Assembly: GCA_002748835.1 (NCBI GenBank)
Contig: PDTL01000019.1
Span: forward strand, 1 to 64,000
Direction of reading: 5' to 3'
DNA: 64,000 nt
Source of the DNA: Deltaproteobacteria bacterium
Lineage (GTDB): Bacteria > Desulfobacterota > Desulfobacteria > Desulfobacterales > GCA-2748835
The stretch's first letter is position 1, and every line of letters starts with the position of its first letter. Below are positions 18,459-28,576 of this stretch, in pieces. The notes under the pieces were generated by a model. It was given only the letters and a program-made list of their open reading frames with translations, searched no databases and was not told where the DNA came from. A program made the translations under genes and the position numbers.

Positions 18459-18832
18459 ATTGCCAGTCTTTCTTAATACAGGATAGCGACTTGTAAATAT
18501 GATAAATTACTTTAGAAAAAAGCTAAAAACCATTAGCTCACTCAGTGAATCAGAGCGATAATTTTATGGAATTGAGATGAAATACAAATAGTTATAATAA
18601 AAAAAATAGGACTTAATGCGAGACCTATTTTGACTAAAACTTTTTATTTTCAAACAAAACTGGCAAGACTTTTTAATAATAGCCCTGTATGCGAAAGCTA
18701 TTATTTAATTCATGTTAACATAAATGATAAAAAAGACAAGGATGGTGTACCAAAAAAATCCACCGCCTATTTCCTGAACACCTGATACAGGACAAATTTG
18801 GATTTTTTTCAGCATGCAGTATGCAGTTTACT
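18459..18832. other. AT-rich region upstream of the TcB-TcC gene
   Basis: This 374-base stretch has no supported gene. It is strongly AT-rich and should hold the promoter of the toxin locus, since transcription starts from here toward lower coordinates, but I cannot pick a convincing -35/-10 pair. It ends at the left end of the second IS copy, so IS-borne outward promoters could also contribute. Confidence 0.5.
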
Positions 18833-20318
18833 CAACTTTCGGAGTTAATTTGATCCAATCAATTAAATTATAATTATTTGAAATCAAAGTATTAATTGAC
18901 AAATATCCCCCATTTTGGTATGTTATGTTTGACCCAAAACAAACAAGTCAAAAAAAAGAGCCTTGTCAAATGAATGATACCGCATGCCCTCTTGAAAATC
19001 AAACGGTTGAGGATAAAAAGCTTGGGCGAATCAACGCGTACTTCTTCTGGCTTAAAATTGGAGGTATGCTCAATAAGGCTTTAATAACAAAACAAAAGGA
19101 GCCTCTCCTCTTGAACTGTTCTCAACCTCGCCTTTATGGGAAAGAATTTTTTTCAAGGTGTTGTGAAAAATCGGCAGACAGGTATCGGCAAAGATGCCGT
19201 GTATAACTTTCTTAATTCGCCCACATACAACTGGCGGCGTTTCATCTTGCTGATGTGTGCGAGGATATATGTTCATATCCGTCAATTTTTGAAGGATTCA
19301 TCTGAAGAGGATCTAATCGTTGATGATTCACCATACGATCGAAACCGTTCCCAAAAAGTGGAATTACTGTCCCGTGCATTTGATCATTCGACGCAAAATA
19401 CCTGAAAGGATTCCGGCGGCTGACACTTGGATGGTCTGACGGCAACCGTTTTCCTGGAATCGATTTTGGATTGTTGTCCTCTGCTGAAAAAAAGAATCGA
19501 TACACTGAGATCAATCCGGATATTGACAAAAGATCCTGCGGCTATCAGCGACGAAAAAAAGCTGTCAAAAAATCAACGGAACATTTGGTGCCGATGGTCA
19601 TCAGGGCCAAACGCATTGGCGTCCAGTCAAAGTACCTTTTGTTTGATAGTTGGTTCGCCATGCCATCAGTCATCGCTTCTTTAAGACAACATATGGATAT
19701 CATATCCATGTTGAAAAATCATCCTAACGGATATTATGCATATAACGGCAAGCAGCTTCGCCTGAGTGATCTTTATTCAAAACTGAAAAAAAGGCGTGGA
19801 AAGGCCCAGGTCAAAGCCAGTGTAATTGTCACGTTGCCTGATGGGAAGAAGGCAAAAAACATTTTTGTCTCCTGTGATAAAAAGCGAGGCTGGGTGGCAT
19901 TGTTATCAGCCCGCATCGACGTTACAGATGAAGATATGATCCGGCTTTATTTGAAACGCTGGGATATAGAATCTGGATTTAAGGAGATCAAGCAGGAAAT
20001 TGGCAGCTCAAAAGCACACGTTCGGAATTCGGAATCCGTACTGAATCATCTTAAATTCTGCATGATGGCTACAACGCTGACGTGGATCTATGCTGACCGG
20101 TTGGAAAATGTACCCAACCGAAGACATAAAATTCGAGGCAGAGCAGGATTTGCATTTTCTGATGTGCGCAGGATTATAGCAGAGGAGGCATTGAGTTCTG
20201 ATTTTTATAGGATTTGCCCTATGCCGGATCAAACCCCACAAAACTCTTTCGTCAAAACCTTACTACGCATGGTCGCGTAGCTAGATGATCTATTCTTTTA
20301 CAGGAAACTTTAGTAAAA
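18833..20318 (+). mobile_element. IS4-family insertion sequence, copy B (decayed)
   Basis: The left end CAACTTTCGGAGTTAATTTG at 18833 matches the left end of copy A in inverted orientation, and similarity continues through the leader AATTATAATTATTTGAAAT and beyond. The element is about 1.49 kb, normal for IS4 members. The right end is placed near 20318: reversed, it reads ACTAAAGTTTCCTG, weakly mirroring the left end CTCAACTTTCGGAG, so the terminal inverted repeats are imperfect. I cannot see target-site duplications. The right edge touches the terminator of tRNA-Arg, placing the element at the boundary between island and core genome. Confidence 0.75.
18970..20280 (+). pseudogene. IS4-family DDE transposase with several frameshifts
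   Basis: The transposase can be followed across three readings. LGRINAYFFWLKIGGMLNKAL (around 19021) passes through at least one shift near 19090-19136 into NFFQGVVKNRQTGIGKDAVY (from about 19142). This runs to DHSTQ at 19396, where one base is missing in an A-run, and then resumes as KYLKGFRRLTLGWSDGNRFP and on to the stop at 20278-20280. The YREK signature is complete: Y-LK-R-WDI-E-SGFKEI-K. The C-terminal half (269 open codons, 19471-20280) continues as KQEIGSSKAHVRNSE and MMATTLTWIYADRL, typical of one IS4 branch. As written the gene cannot yield a full transposase from a single frame. Confidence 0.85.
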
Positions 20319-20350
20319 AAGGCTTTCAACGAAAAAACGCTGAAAGCCTT
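20313..20350 (-). terminator. Rho-independent terminator of tRNA-Arg
   Basis: AAGGCTTTCA (20319-20328) pairs perfectly with TGAAAGCCTT (20341-20350) around a 12-base loop. On the minus strand the stem is followed by a run of T (the A-run at 20315-20320 on the plus strand). It lies 11 bases beyond the 3' end of the tRNA and directly abuts the IS copy, marking the edge of the core genome. Confidence 0.85.
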
Positions 20351-20361
20351 GGTTTTTATGG

Positions 20362-20435
20362 CGCGCTCGGCAGGATTCGAACCTGCGACCACCTGATTCG
20401 TAGTCAGGTACTCTATCCAGCTGAGCTACGAGCGC
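20362..20435 (-). tRNA. tRNA-Arg (anticodon ACG)
   Basis: The minus strand reads GCGCTCG, then TAGCTCAGCTGGATAGAG, an anticodon arm CTGACTACGAATCAG with anticodon ACG, and a T-arm with GGTTCGAATCC. It closes with CGAGCGC pairing to the 5' acceptor strand and discriminator G. CCA is not encoded. ACG-tRNA is the bacterial substrate whose wobble A is converted to inosine by TadA, and tadA is the adjacent divergent gene. Its 3' end faces the Tc island. Confidence 0.97.
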
Positions 20436-20447
20436 TTGATGCAACCT

Positions 20448-20476
20448 GTCATAGGCTAGTCCGGTTCAGATGTCAA
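20448..20476 (-). promoter_or_regulatory. Promoter of tRNA-Arg
   Basis: On the minus strand a perfect TTGACA (20471-20476) and TATGAC (20448-20453) are separated by exactly 17 bases. Transcription would begin a few bases before the mature tRNA 5' end at 20435. Confidence 0.7.
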
Positions 20477-20525
20477 TCATATTTTATTTGACCCAAAAAA
20501 CTAATTGTGAATAAAGTAATCGGTT

Positions 20526-20996
20526 ATGGGCGTAGATCATGATATGTACATGAAGCTGGCGCTAACCGTTGCAGAAACCGCTGGACAATCCGGTGAGGTT
20601 CCGGTCGGGGCGGTTGTGGTTTCGGATGCAGGCGAGGTGATCGCCCGGGCAGGAAATGAAACCATTACACGGTCCGATCCCACCGCGCATGCGGAAATCC
20701 TTGCCCTTCGGGCGGCCTGCAGCTGGATGGAAAACTACCGGCTGCCCGGGATGACCCTCTATGTCACCATCGAACCCTGCATCATGTGCATGGCAGCGGC
20801 GGTGCATGCCCGTTTGAGGCGGATTGTTTACGGCGCGCCAGATCCCAAATGGGGCGGCGCCGGTTCCTTGTATACGCTGCAGACGGATCGGCGGCTCAAT
20901 CATCAGCCGGACGTGATTGGCGGTGTGTGTGAAACGGGCTGCCGGTCTATCATACAGTCTTTTTTCAAGGCCAGGCGACAGGCCAGGAACGCCTGA
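20526..20996 (+). CDS. tadA: tRNA-specific adenosine deaminase TadA
   Basis: TadA deaminates the wobble adenosine (A34) of tRNA-Arg(ACG) to inosine in the cytosol, letting one tRNA read CGU, CGC and CGA. The 156-residue chain has the cytidine-deaminase-fold zinc site: HAE near 55-57 (DPTAHAEILAL, with the catalytic Glu) and PCIMC near 84-88. Length matches the family. ATG at 20526 lacks a good ribosome-binding site; ATGs at 20544 and 20550 are alternatives. A possible promoter TTGACC-18-TAAAGT lies at 20488-20517, very close to the first ATG, which would favour a later start. The gene is divergent from the gene of its own substrate tRNA and is followed 36 bases later by purA. Confidence 0.95.
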   Translation: MGVDHDMYMKLALTVAETAGQSGEVPVGAVVVSDAGEVIARAGNETITRSDPTAHAEILALRAACSWMENYRLPGMTLYVTIEPCIMCMAAAVHARLRRIVYGAPDPKWGGAGSLYTLQTDRRLNHQPDVIGGVCETGCRSIIQSFFKARRQARNA

Positions 20997-22328
<1,332 letters not shown>

Positions 22329-22390
22329 TACCCACATGCCAGCTGTTTTATCCCTATTGTGCAGGGGTGGAAAAAAGATCCGTTTTTGCA

Positions 22391-22419
22391 TTGACATTTA
22401 AGCAGTGATCACGTACATA
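22391..22419 (+). promoter_or_regulatory. Promoter of tRNA-Pro
   Basis: A perfect TTGACA (22391-22396), a 17-base spacer and TACATA (22414-22419) place the start a few bases upstream of the mature tRNA 5' end at 22435. The layout matches the tRNA-Arg promoter 2 kb away. Confidence 0.7.
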
Positions 22420-22434
22420 CTGATTCACATTTGT

Positions 22435-22511
22435 CGGGACGTGGCTCAGTCTGGTAGAGCACAGCGTTCGGGACGCTGGGGTCGGAGGTTCGAATCCTCT
22501 CGTCCCGACCA
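22435..22511 (+). tRNA. tRNA-Pro (anticodon CGG)
   Basis: The acceptor strand CGGGACG pairs with CGTCCCG. The D-arm reads GTGGCTCAGTCTGGTAGAGC, the anticodon arm CAGCG-TTCGGGA-CGCTG gives anticodon CGG, and the T-arm contains GGTTCGAATCC. Discriminator A is followed by an encoded CCA (22509-22511). It decodes CCG. Confidence 0.97.
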
Positions 22512-22524
22512 TATCCAAGAGATC

Positions 22525-22564
22525 AAAACCGGATCGGAACATCAGTCCCTGATCCGGTTTTTTT
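22525..22564 (+). terminator. Rho-independent terminator of tRNA-Pro
   Basis: AAAACCGGATC (22525-22535) pairs with GATCCGGTTTT (22551-22561) around a 15-base loop, and the T-run continues to 22564. It lies 13 bases after the tRNA and 22 bases before the start of the next gene. Confidence 0.85.
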
Positions 22565-22586
22565 CGTTACAGCAAAGGAATACACT

Positions 22587-23579
22587 ATGTCTAGTTCATT
22601 TCGAATCGTTCGCCCCATCTGCGTTGCCGTCAGTCTGCTCCTCGTGATGTCTGCCGGGAGTTTTGCCGCAGAGACCGGAACGGCGTCTGCCGCCTCGGAT
22701 GACTGGGTCGCCATTGTCAATGATACGCCGATCTATGCAGCGGATGTGGCATGGGGGGTTGCGCAGGTCACGGCCAGCTTTGAAAAAACTGGACGCAAGA
22801 TGGGGGATGACGAGAAAAAACGCATCCGTGAACGGCTGATCAAGGAATTGATCGACATGGAGCTGCTGATTCAGGCAAGCGCGAAAAAAGGGGTTCAGGT
22901 CACGGATGCCGAGGTGTCGGCCAAGATTGAAGCATACAAGGCTCGGTATCCGGATGCAGCCAGTTTTGAGGCGGCCCTGAAGGCGCAGAACCTGTCCATG
23001 GACAACCTCCGGAAGCAGACCGTTAAAATGCTGACCGTGGAACGGTTCGTGAAAGATGAGCTGAGCAAGCAGGTCTCGATCTCACAAGCCGATGCAGAAG
23101 CGTTTTACAAGGCGCATCCTGAAAGGTATACCCAGAAGGAACAGGTGCGGGCCAGTCATATTCTGGTCAAGGTTGAATCCAGTGCGCCGGATGAAACCCG
23201 GGCTGCTGCGCGAAAAAAACTTGAGGGCATTCAGGAACGGCTGAAAAAAGGGGAAGATTTTTCAGCCCTTGCCAAGGAATCCTCTGACTGCCCCAGCAGC
23301 GCATCGGGCGGGGATCTTGGCTTTTTTGAGCGGGGCCGCATGGTCAAACCGTTTTCAGATGCGGCATTTGCCATGAAAAAAAATGAAGTGAGTGATATTG
23401 TGGAAACCCGTTTCGGCTACCACCTGATTCAGCTGACGGATCGTAAAGCCGCATCGGTGATGCCCTTTGACCAGGTCAGGGAAACACTGATGAAGGAATT
23501 GAAGGAGCAGGAGATCCGGAAGGCCTTGACAGCCTACCTGAAACACCTGAACGATACGGCGGAAATCGTCCGGCGGTAA
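22587..23579 (+). CDS. Periplasmic parvulin-type peptidyl-prolyl cis-trans isomerase (SurA/PrsA-like)
   Basis: This is an exported folding factor that accelerates proline isomerisation of envelope proteins. The 330-residue chain starts with a signal peptide (hydrophobic about 12-24, cleavage likely after SFAAE). A SurA-N-like chaperone region with IKELIDMELLIQASAKKG and AYKARYPD lies near 75-150. A rotamase domain near 185-285 has VRASHILVK, SDCPSSASGGDLGFF, RGRMVKPFSDAAFAMK and TRFGYHLIQLTD, all parvulin hallmarks. ATG at 22587 is preceded by AAAGGAA. There is only one rotamase domain, unlike SurA with two. It stands alone after the tRNA-Pro terminator and converges on the antiporter gene. 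Confidence 0.93.
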   Translation: MSSSFRIVRPICVAVSLLLVMSAGSFAAETGTASAASDDWVAIVNDTPIYAADVAWGVAQVTASFEKTGRKMGDDEKKRIRERLIKELIDMELLIQASAKKGVQVTDAEVSAKIEAYKARYPDAASFEAALKAQNLSMDNLRKQTVKMLTVERFVKDELSKQVSISQADAEAFYKAHPERYTQKEQVRASHILVKVESSAPDETRAAARKKLEGIQERLKKGEDFSALAKESSDCPSSASGGDLGFFERGRMVKPFSDAAFAMKKNEVSDIVETRFGYHLIQLTDRKAASVMPFDQVRETLMKELKEQEIRKALTAYLKHLNDTAEIVRR

Positions 23580-23640
23580 AGGCTTTTTTCTTTCGGTGGA
23601 TGGTTCCGTTTGATCCGGATATCCCTTCCGGGAAAGGGGG

Positions 23641-24603
23641 TTAGCTGCAGGCACTGGGGAGATACGCGCCAAAAATGTAAATCCCCACGGACACAATGAG
23701 AACGGCGCCGTACAATCGGTTAATTTTCTTGTAATACCAGGAAATGAACCAAAGCACTGATGTCGCAAGGACCATGAACGGGAATTCAAAGCAGTGCAGA
23801 TGGGAATTGATGTGGATGGGCGTCACAAGCGCGATGCACCCCATGACCATACACATATTGAACAGGTTGCTGCCGATGACATTTCCCAGAGAAATATCGC
23901 TTTCATTTCGAATCATGGCGACCACCGAGGTGGCCAGTTCCGGAAGCGAAGTGCCGAACGCCACCACCGTGATGCCGATGAAAATTTCATTGAGTGCATA
24001 GAGCCGGGCAATGAAAAGGGCGGATGACACGATCCATCGGGCACCCATTCCCAGACAGAGCAGTCCGATCACCACTTTTAAAAGGGATATGGCATGGGTC
24101 TTCAGGGGGCGTGAGAGGGCACCTGTCTTCCCCATGCCTGCATGTTCTCTGGCCGTACGGCCGGCAGTTTCGTTTCGGATGCTGATCAGGATATAACAGG
24201 CCAGGAGGGAAAACAGAATGCCGCCGTCCAGCCGGGACAGCCAGCCGTCAATGCAGAGTATCCAGAAGAGTAGAGTGACGCCGATGATGAAAGGGAGTTC
24301 CCGTTTTAGAATGCTCGTATGGATGAGAATCGGCCGGGCCAGTGCGGCAGTTCCCAGAACAAGACCGATATTGATCACATTGCTGCCCAGGATGTTGCCC
24401 ACGGAAATATCGTCCGACCCCTGAAGTACGGCCGTGAAACTGACCATGAGCTCCGGTGAGGAGGTGGCAAAGGCTACCACGGTCAGACCGACGAGGATCG
24501 GACGTATGGAAAGGGCGATGGCGATTTCCGACGCCCCCCGCACCAAGACTTCGGAGCCTGCAAACAGGGTGAGTATACCAATACAGAGAATAAAAAAATT
24601 CAT
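23641..24603 (-). CDS. Na+/Ca2+ antiporter of the CaCA family (YrbG-like)
   Basis: An inner-membrane cation exchanger with ten hydrophobic segments arranged as two inverted halves. Each half carries the alpha-repeat ion-binding motif: VGLTVVAFATSSPEL near 38-52 and IGITVVAFGTSLPEL near 200-214, each followed by a GN.LGSN or GNVIGSN motif. At 320 residues it matches the bacterial family. The intracellular linker (around 140-160) is short and polar. The start ATG has a poor ribosome-binding site. It converges on the isomerase gene and is divergent from mutT. Confidence 0.93.
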   Translation of the reverse strand: MNFFILCIGILTLFAGSEVLVRGASEIAIALSIRPILVGLTVVAFATSSPELMVSFTAVLQGSDDISVGNILGSNVINIGLVLGTAALARPILIHTSILKRELPFIIGVTLLFWILCIDGWLSRLDGGILFSLLACYILISIRNETAGRTAREHAGMGKTGALSRPLKTHAISLLKVVIGLLCLGMGARWIVSSALFIARLYALNEIFIGITVVAFGTSLPELATSVVAMIRNESDISLGNVIGSNLFNMCMVMGCIALVTPIHINSHLHCFEFPFMVLATSVLWFISWYYKKINRLYGAVLIVSVGIYIFGAYLPSACS

Positions 24604-24670
24604 ACATCAGGCATATACCGCTATGCTATTGAAGCGTCAATAACAAAGAAATTCGTGGAGGCCGTCACCG

Positions 24671-25102
24671 ATGAACCGACGATCCGATATCCCGGTGCGT
24701 GTGACCGCTGGAATCTTTCAGCAAAACGGATGCGTGATGATCGCGCGCAGAGCACCCGGAGAGCGGCATGCCGGCCAGTGGGAGTTTCCGGGCGGGAAAA
24801 TTGAACCGGGCGAAACCCCGGAAGCCTGTCTGTCACGGGAACTACGTGAAGAATTTGGCATCAACGTCCGTGTGGGCCGGCTGCTTGCGCAGAACACCCA
24901 TGACTATACCCACGGCCGCATCGAACTTTTGGCCTACGAAGTCTGCCGGCTTTCCGGTGTGCTTCAGCCGGCCGTGCATGACAGGATCGCACATGTGCCC
25001 ACAGACGCGCTGCTCACCTTTGATCTGCTTCCGGCAGATATCCCCATTGCCAGCGCCCTGATGACCATTTACGCGGAAAACAGCTGTGCCTTGAGGTCTT
25101 GA
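24671..25102 (+). CDS. mutT: MutT-type Nudix hydrolase (8-oxo-dGTP diphosphatase)
   Basis: It cleans oxidised dGTP from the nucleotide pool, or more generally hydrolyses (deoxy)nucleoside triphosphates. The Nudix box is perfect: G-KIEPG-E-TPEACLS-RELREEFGI near residues 40-62. The chain is 143 residues, preceded by GTGGAGG, with MutT-like N-terminal VTAGIFQQNGCVMIARRAP. Its 3' end overlaps by 34 bases the 3' end of the convergent J-domain gene. Exact substrate cannot be read from the sequence. Confidence 0.93.
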   Translation: MNRRSDIPVRVTAGIFQQNGCVMIARRAPGERHAGQWEFPGGKIEPGETPEACLSRELREEFGINVRVGRLLAQNTHDYTHGRIELLAYEVCRLSGVLQPAVHDRIAHVPTDALLTFDLLPADIPIASALMTIYAENSCALRS

Positions 25103-26079
25103 TATGCAGCTGCCAGTCGGATGAATGCCTCATGATTTCCGCCGGCGTCCGGGTGAAATTCCTGGGCCTTTTTCCGAAATACCCTGGAAAGCTGGCGGCG
25201 GGTCAATGTGGATGGATCCACCGCTTCCAGACCCAGGAGGGCCAAGGCATCGTGCACTGGCATCTGCTGCCGGGGCGGGGGACGGTGGTGGTGACGGTGC
25301 CGGTTCATGAACGCGTTGAACATGTGTTCGGCAAACCGGGGCCGGGGATACATGTGGTCAAAAAACATGATCACGTATCGGATCAGATAGGGGCTCAACG
25401 CCGCTTTTGCCGGCATGCCCAGCCAGAAGGACGCATCCTGGTTCAGTTCGCAGATATCATTTAAAAAGGCAGCATCCGCTTCTTCTTGCGGGATGGCTGC
25501 CGGATAGGTTTGATAAAACGGCGACATGAAATGTCGGTCCAGCCCCAGGCAGGCAAAGATATAGGCTTTCAGCTCGGTCGGCCGGATGACGGCTTCTTCA
25601 GCCATAAACCGATGCTCAATCTCGTCGCGGGATTTTTCTTTGAGCCATTGAAATGGCCGGGGTGAAATCCGGTGAAAGGCAGCGGTGTTTTTGTTGCCGT
25701 ATTTGAGGTAATAGATCCGGCGGCAGTCAAAGGGATGAAACTCGGCTGCCGGTGAAAGCGTGTCTTCTTTTGACCGGCTTTTTTGTTTCATGCTCCGGGT
25801 ACGAAAGTGTTCCACACAGTGGCGGACTTCCGGATCCACAAAATCCCACAACAATGTCTCCAGCCCCTCGCCGTCAATATCACAGCCCATTTCCTCAAGG
25901 GAATCTAACAGCTTCTGAGACACGGAAAAACTGTTGCCGCCATAATACTCGATGTAGGCTTCAGGGGATGTGCCGAGATCCATCAGATCACGATAATACC
26001 AGGTCATCTCCGGTGTCAGATAGGATTCCCTGAGAAAATAACGGCACTTCCCCTGTTGTCGCAGTCTGGCAAGATACAT
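25069..26079 (-). CDS. J-domain protein with a long uncharacterised N-terminal region
   Basis: The last 60 or so residues form a J domain (ALALLGLE, LTRRQLSRVFRKKAQ, then the invariant HPD in FHPDAGG, and FIRLAAAYQDLK), so the protein should stimulate a DnaK-type chaperone. The first 270 residues have no motif I can name. They include many aromatic residues, a Cys at DCRRIYYLKYG, and a HRHHHRPPP stretch just before the J domain. ATG at 26079 has AGGAAACAGAC upstream. The C-terminal position of the J domain is unlike DnaJ itself and implies a dedicated adaptor. It overlaps mutT convergently by 34 bases. Confidence 0.8.
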   Translation of the reverse strand: MYLARLRQQGKCRYFLRESYLTPEMTWYYRDLMDLGTSPEAYIEYYGGNSFSVSQKLLDSLEEMGCDIDGEGLETLLWDFVDPEVRHCVEHFRTRSMKQKSRSKEDTLSPAAEFHPFDCRRIYYLKYGNKNTAAFHRISPRPFQWLKEKSRDEIEHRFMAEEAVIRPTELKAYIFACLGLDRHFMSPFYQTYPAAIPQEEADAAFLNDICELNQDASFWLGMPAKAALSPYLIRYVIMFFDHMYPRPRFAEHMFNAFMNRHRHHHRPPPRQQMPVHDALALLGLEAVDPSTLTRRQLSRVFRKKAQEFHPDAGGNHEAFIRLAAAYQDLKAQLFSA

Positions 26080-26109
26080 GTCTGTTTCCTGTGTATGAGG
26101 CCCTCGGCA

Positions 26110-28563
26110 TCATGCGGGCTTGCTTCTTTTTTTGTACAGCCTGAGGCTGTTTGATACAACCGAAATACTGCTCAGGGACATGGCTGCAGCCGCCAGCATG
26201 GGGTGAAGTTGTCGCAGCATTAACGGCAGGTGCGTAAATGGCGCCAGGGCACCTGCTGCCACCGGGATCAGGATCATGTTATAGATAAACGCCATGAAGA
26301 GGTTCATGCGGATGGTCTGCAGGGTGCTGCGGCTGATGGCAAGGGCTGTCGGCACAGCGGACAGACTTCCGCCTGCCAGGATCACATCGCCTGTTTCCAT
26401 GGCAATGTCGGTTCCGGTCCCCATGGCCATTCCCACATGGGCCTGGGCAAGCGCTGGCGCATCATTGATGCCGTCTCCGACCATGCCGACCCGAAGCCCC
26501 TGTTCCTGAAGTCTGCGGATGCAGGCTGCTTTCTCATCCGGCCGGACATCTGCTTCCACATGGGTGATACCGGTTTCATCGGCAATGGCGTTGGCGGTCA
26601 GCAGATTGTCGCCGGTCAGCAGAATCACCTTGAGCCCTGCCGTATGCAGGGCCTCAACCGCAGCGGCAGAGTCCGGCTTCAGGGTGTCTGCCATGGCAAT
26701 GACACCGGAAAGCGTGCGGTTCGTGCGGACGATCATGACGGTTTTCCCCTGGGATTGTAATGTGTTGACCCGATCCCTGCATGCCGGGTCGTTCGCCAGT
26801 TCGTCTGCGAACCAGCCGGGCTTGCCAACACGGACCGCCGTACCTGAGACAACAGCGTCAACCCCCAATCCGCTGGTTGCCTGAAAGGACTGGATGCTTT
26901 CCAGGGGGATCCCCCGTGTATATGCCGCTTCCACCATGGCTTTCCCGAGCGGGTGTTCGGAACCCTGCTCAGCAGACGCCGCCAGCTGAAAGAGGTCGGT
27001 TTCGGTTCCCGGGTATCCGTCTAAGGTCTGGATATCCACCACAGCCGGTTTGCCGGCCGTGACCGTACCGGTTTTGTCAAGTACCAGAGTATCGATCCGT
27101 GTCAGATTTTCGAGGGCTTCGGCTTTTTTGAACAGGATGCCGTTTTCCGCACCTTTACCCGTACCGGCCATGATGGCCGTCGGCGTGGCCAGCCCCAGGG
27201 CACAGGGACAGGCAATGACCAGCACAGCGACCAGGCGGATCATGGCAACAACCGGATCGCCGCCGATCACCCACCAGACGGTGAAGGTGATCAGCGCAAT
27301 GGTGATGACCCCCGGGACAAAGACCGCGGCCACTTTGTCAGCAAGGGCCTGAATGGGGGCCTTGCTGCCCTGGGCTTCCTGAACCAGCCGGATGATTTGG
27401 GCCAGCGCTGTTTCCCTGCCCACCCGGGTGGCCTCAAATGTGAGGCGGCCTTCACCGTTGATAGTACCGGCAACCACGGTATCCCCCGGAGATTTGTCCA
27501 CCGGTATGGGTTCGCCGGTGAGCATGGATTCATCCACCGCAGACCCGCCCTCTGTGATGATGCCGTCCACCGGAATCCGCTCTCCCGGGCGTACCCGCAC
27601 AACGTCACCTTTCACCACATGGGTGATGGGCGTGGATCTCTCTTTTCCGTCCCGGATAATGACGGCGGTTTTGGGCTGAAGTCCCATGAGTTTCCGGATG
27701 GCGTTTCCGGTTTTTCCCTTGGTGCGGGCTTCCAGCAATTTTCCGATCTTGATCAGCGTGATGATCATGGCTGCGGTTTCAAAGTAGACATGGTCGCCGG
27801 CACCGGGCCAGATCATCACCAGAACCGAATAAAAATAGGCGACCGACGATCCCAGGGCGATGAGCACATCCATATTGGCGCTTTTGTTGATCAGGCTGTT
27901 GAATCCGCCCCGGTAATAATCGTATCCGGTATAGAACTGTACTGGCGTTGCCAGACAGAAGAACAACCAGTTCACCCAGGCACTATGGCTCCATGCACCG
28001 AGCAGGGAAACATCTCTGAGCATGCTGAGGATGAAGAGGGGAAGGGCAAAAGCGGCACCGATTATCAGCTTTTTGTACTGGTCCCTCAGCTCTGCCTCAC
28101 GGGCGGCCTGCTCGGCATCCTGAGCCGCTTCTGTATCCGCATGGATCACCGCGGTAAAACCCAGTTTCTCTATGGCCGCCGTCATATCCGCAGGTTCTGC
28201 CTGGCCGGGAAGAAAGGTGACATACGCCCGTTCACCGGCAAAATTGACAGACGCATCCAGTACACCTGAGACCTTCTTTTTCAATGCCCGCTCGATGTTG
28301 GCCGCGCAATTGGCGCAATGCATTCCCGTGACAGCGATTTCCATCTGTCCGGTAGGGACATCAAAACCGGTTTTCCTTATCTGGTCGACAATCATCTGAG
28401 ACGAGGTCTGAGACAGGTCAGCATCGACTTCCGCCCGTTCCATGGCAAAATTGACATGGATCTGGGAGACGCCGTTCAGTTTTCCAAGGCTGCGTTCAAG
28501 ATTGGCCGCGCAGTTGGCACAGCTCATTCCGGTGATAGGAAACGAGTAATGGTTAAGGCGCAT
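26110..28563 (-). CDS. copA: Copper-exporting P1B-type ATPase CopA
   Basis: It pumps Cu+ out of the cytosol using ATP. The 817-residue chain has two N-terminal heavy-metal-associated domains, [12 protein letters not shown] near 13-24 and [12 protein letters not shown] near 80-91, then eight membrane helices. The transmembrane CPC motif is in [15 protein letters not shown] near 453. The phosphorylation site is [12 protein letters not shown] near 493, SEHPLGKAM lies in the nucleotide domain, and [12 protein letters not shown] is near 696. ATG at 28563 follows GGGAGGTCCC. It is 13 bases downstream of the copper chaperone gene, clearly one operon. Confidence 0.97.
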   Translation of the reverse strand: MRLNHYSFPITGMSCANCAANLERSLGKLNGVSQIHVNFAMERAEVDADLSQTSSQMIVDQIRKTGFDVPTGQMEIAVTGMHCANCAANIERALKKKVSGVLDASVNFAGERAYVTFLPGQAEPADMTAAIEKLGFTAVIHADTEAAQDAEQAAREAELRDQYKKLIIGAAFALPLFILSMLRDVSLLGAWSHSAWVNWLFFCLATPVQFYTGYDYYRGGFNSLINKSANMDVLIALGSSVAYFYSVLVMIWPGAGDHVYFETAAMIITLIKIGKLLEARTKGKTGNAIRKLMGLQPKTAVIIRDGKERSTPITHVVKGDVVRVRPGERIPVDGIITEGGSAVDESMLTGEPIPVDKSPGDTVVAGTINGEGRLTFEATRVGRETALAQIIRLVQEAQGSKAPIQALADKVAAVFVPGVITIALITFTVWWVIGGDPVVAMIRLVAVLVIACPCALGLATPTAIMAGTGKGAENGILFKKAEALENLTRIDTLVLDKTGTVTAGKPAVVDIQTLDGYPGTETDLFQLAASAEQGSEHPLGKAMVEAAYTRGIPLESIQSFQATSGLGVDAVVSGTAVRVGKPGWFADELANDPACRDRVNTLQSQGKTVMIVRTNRTLSGVIAMADTLKPDSAAAVEALHTAGLKVILLTGDNLLTANAIADETGITHVEADVRPDEKAACIRRLQEQGLRVGMVGDGINDAPALAQAHVGMAMGTGTDIAMETGDVILAGGSLSAVPTALAISRSTLQTIRMNLFMAFIYNMILIPVAAGALAPFTHLPLMLRQLHPMLAAAAMSLSSISVVSNSLRLYKKRSKPA

Positions 28564-28576
28564 GGGACCTCCCGTA

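Noticed and set aside
20481..20505. Third IS end near TTTGACCCAAAAAACTAATT
   Set aside because: It resembles a short stretch in the IS leader, but the match is short and AT-rich, lies on the core side of the tRNA, and is better explained as a possible tadA promoter.
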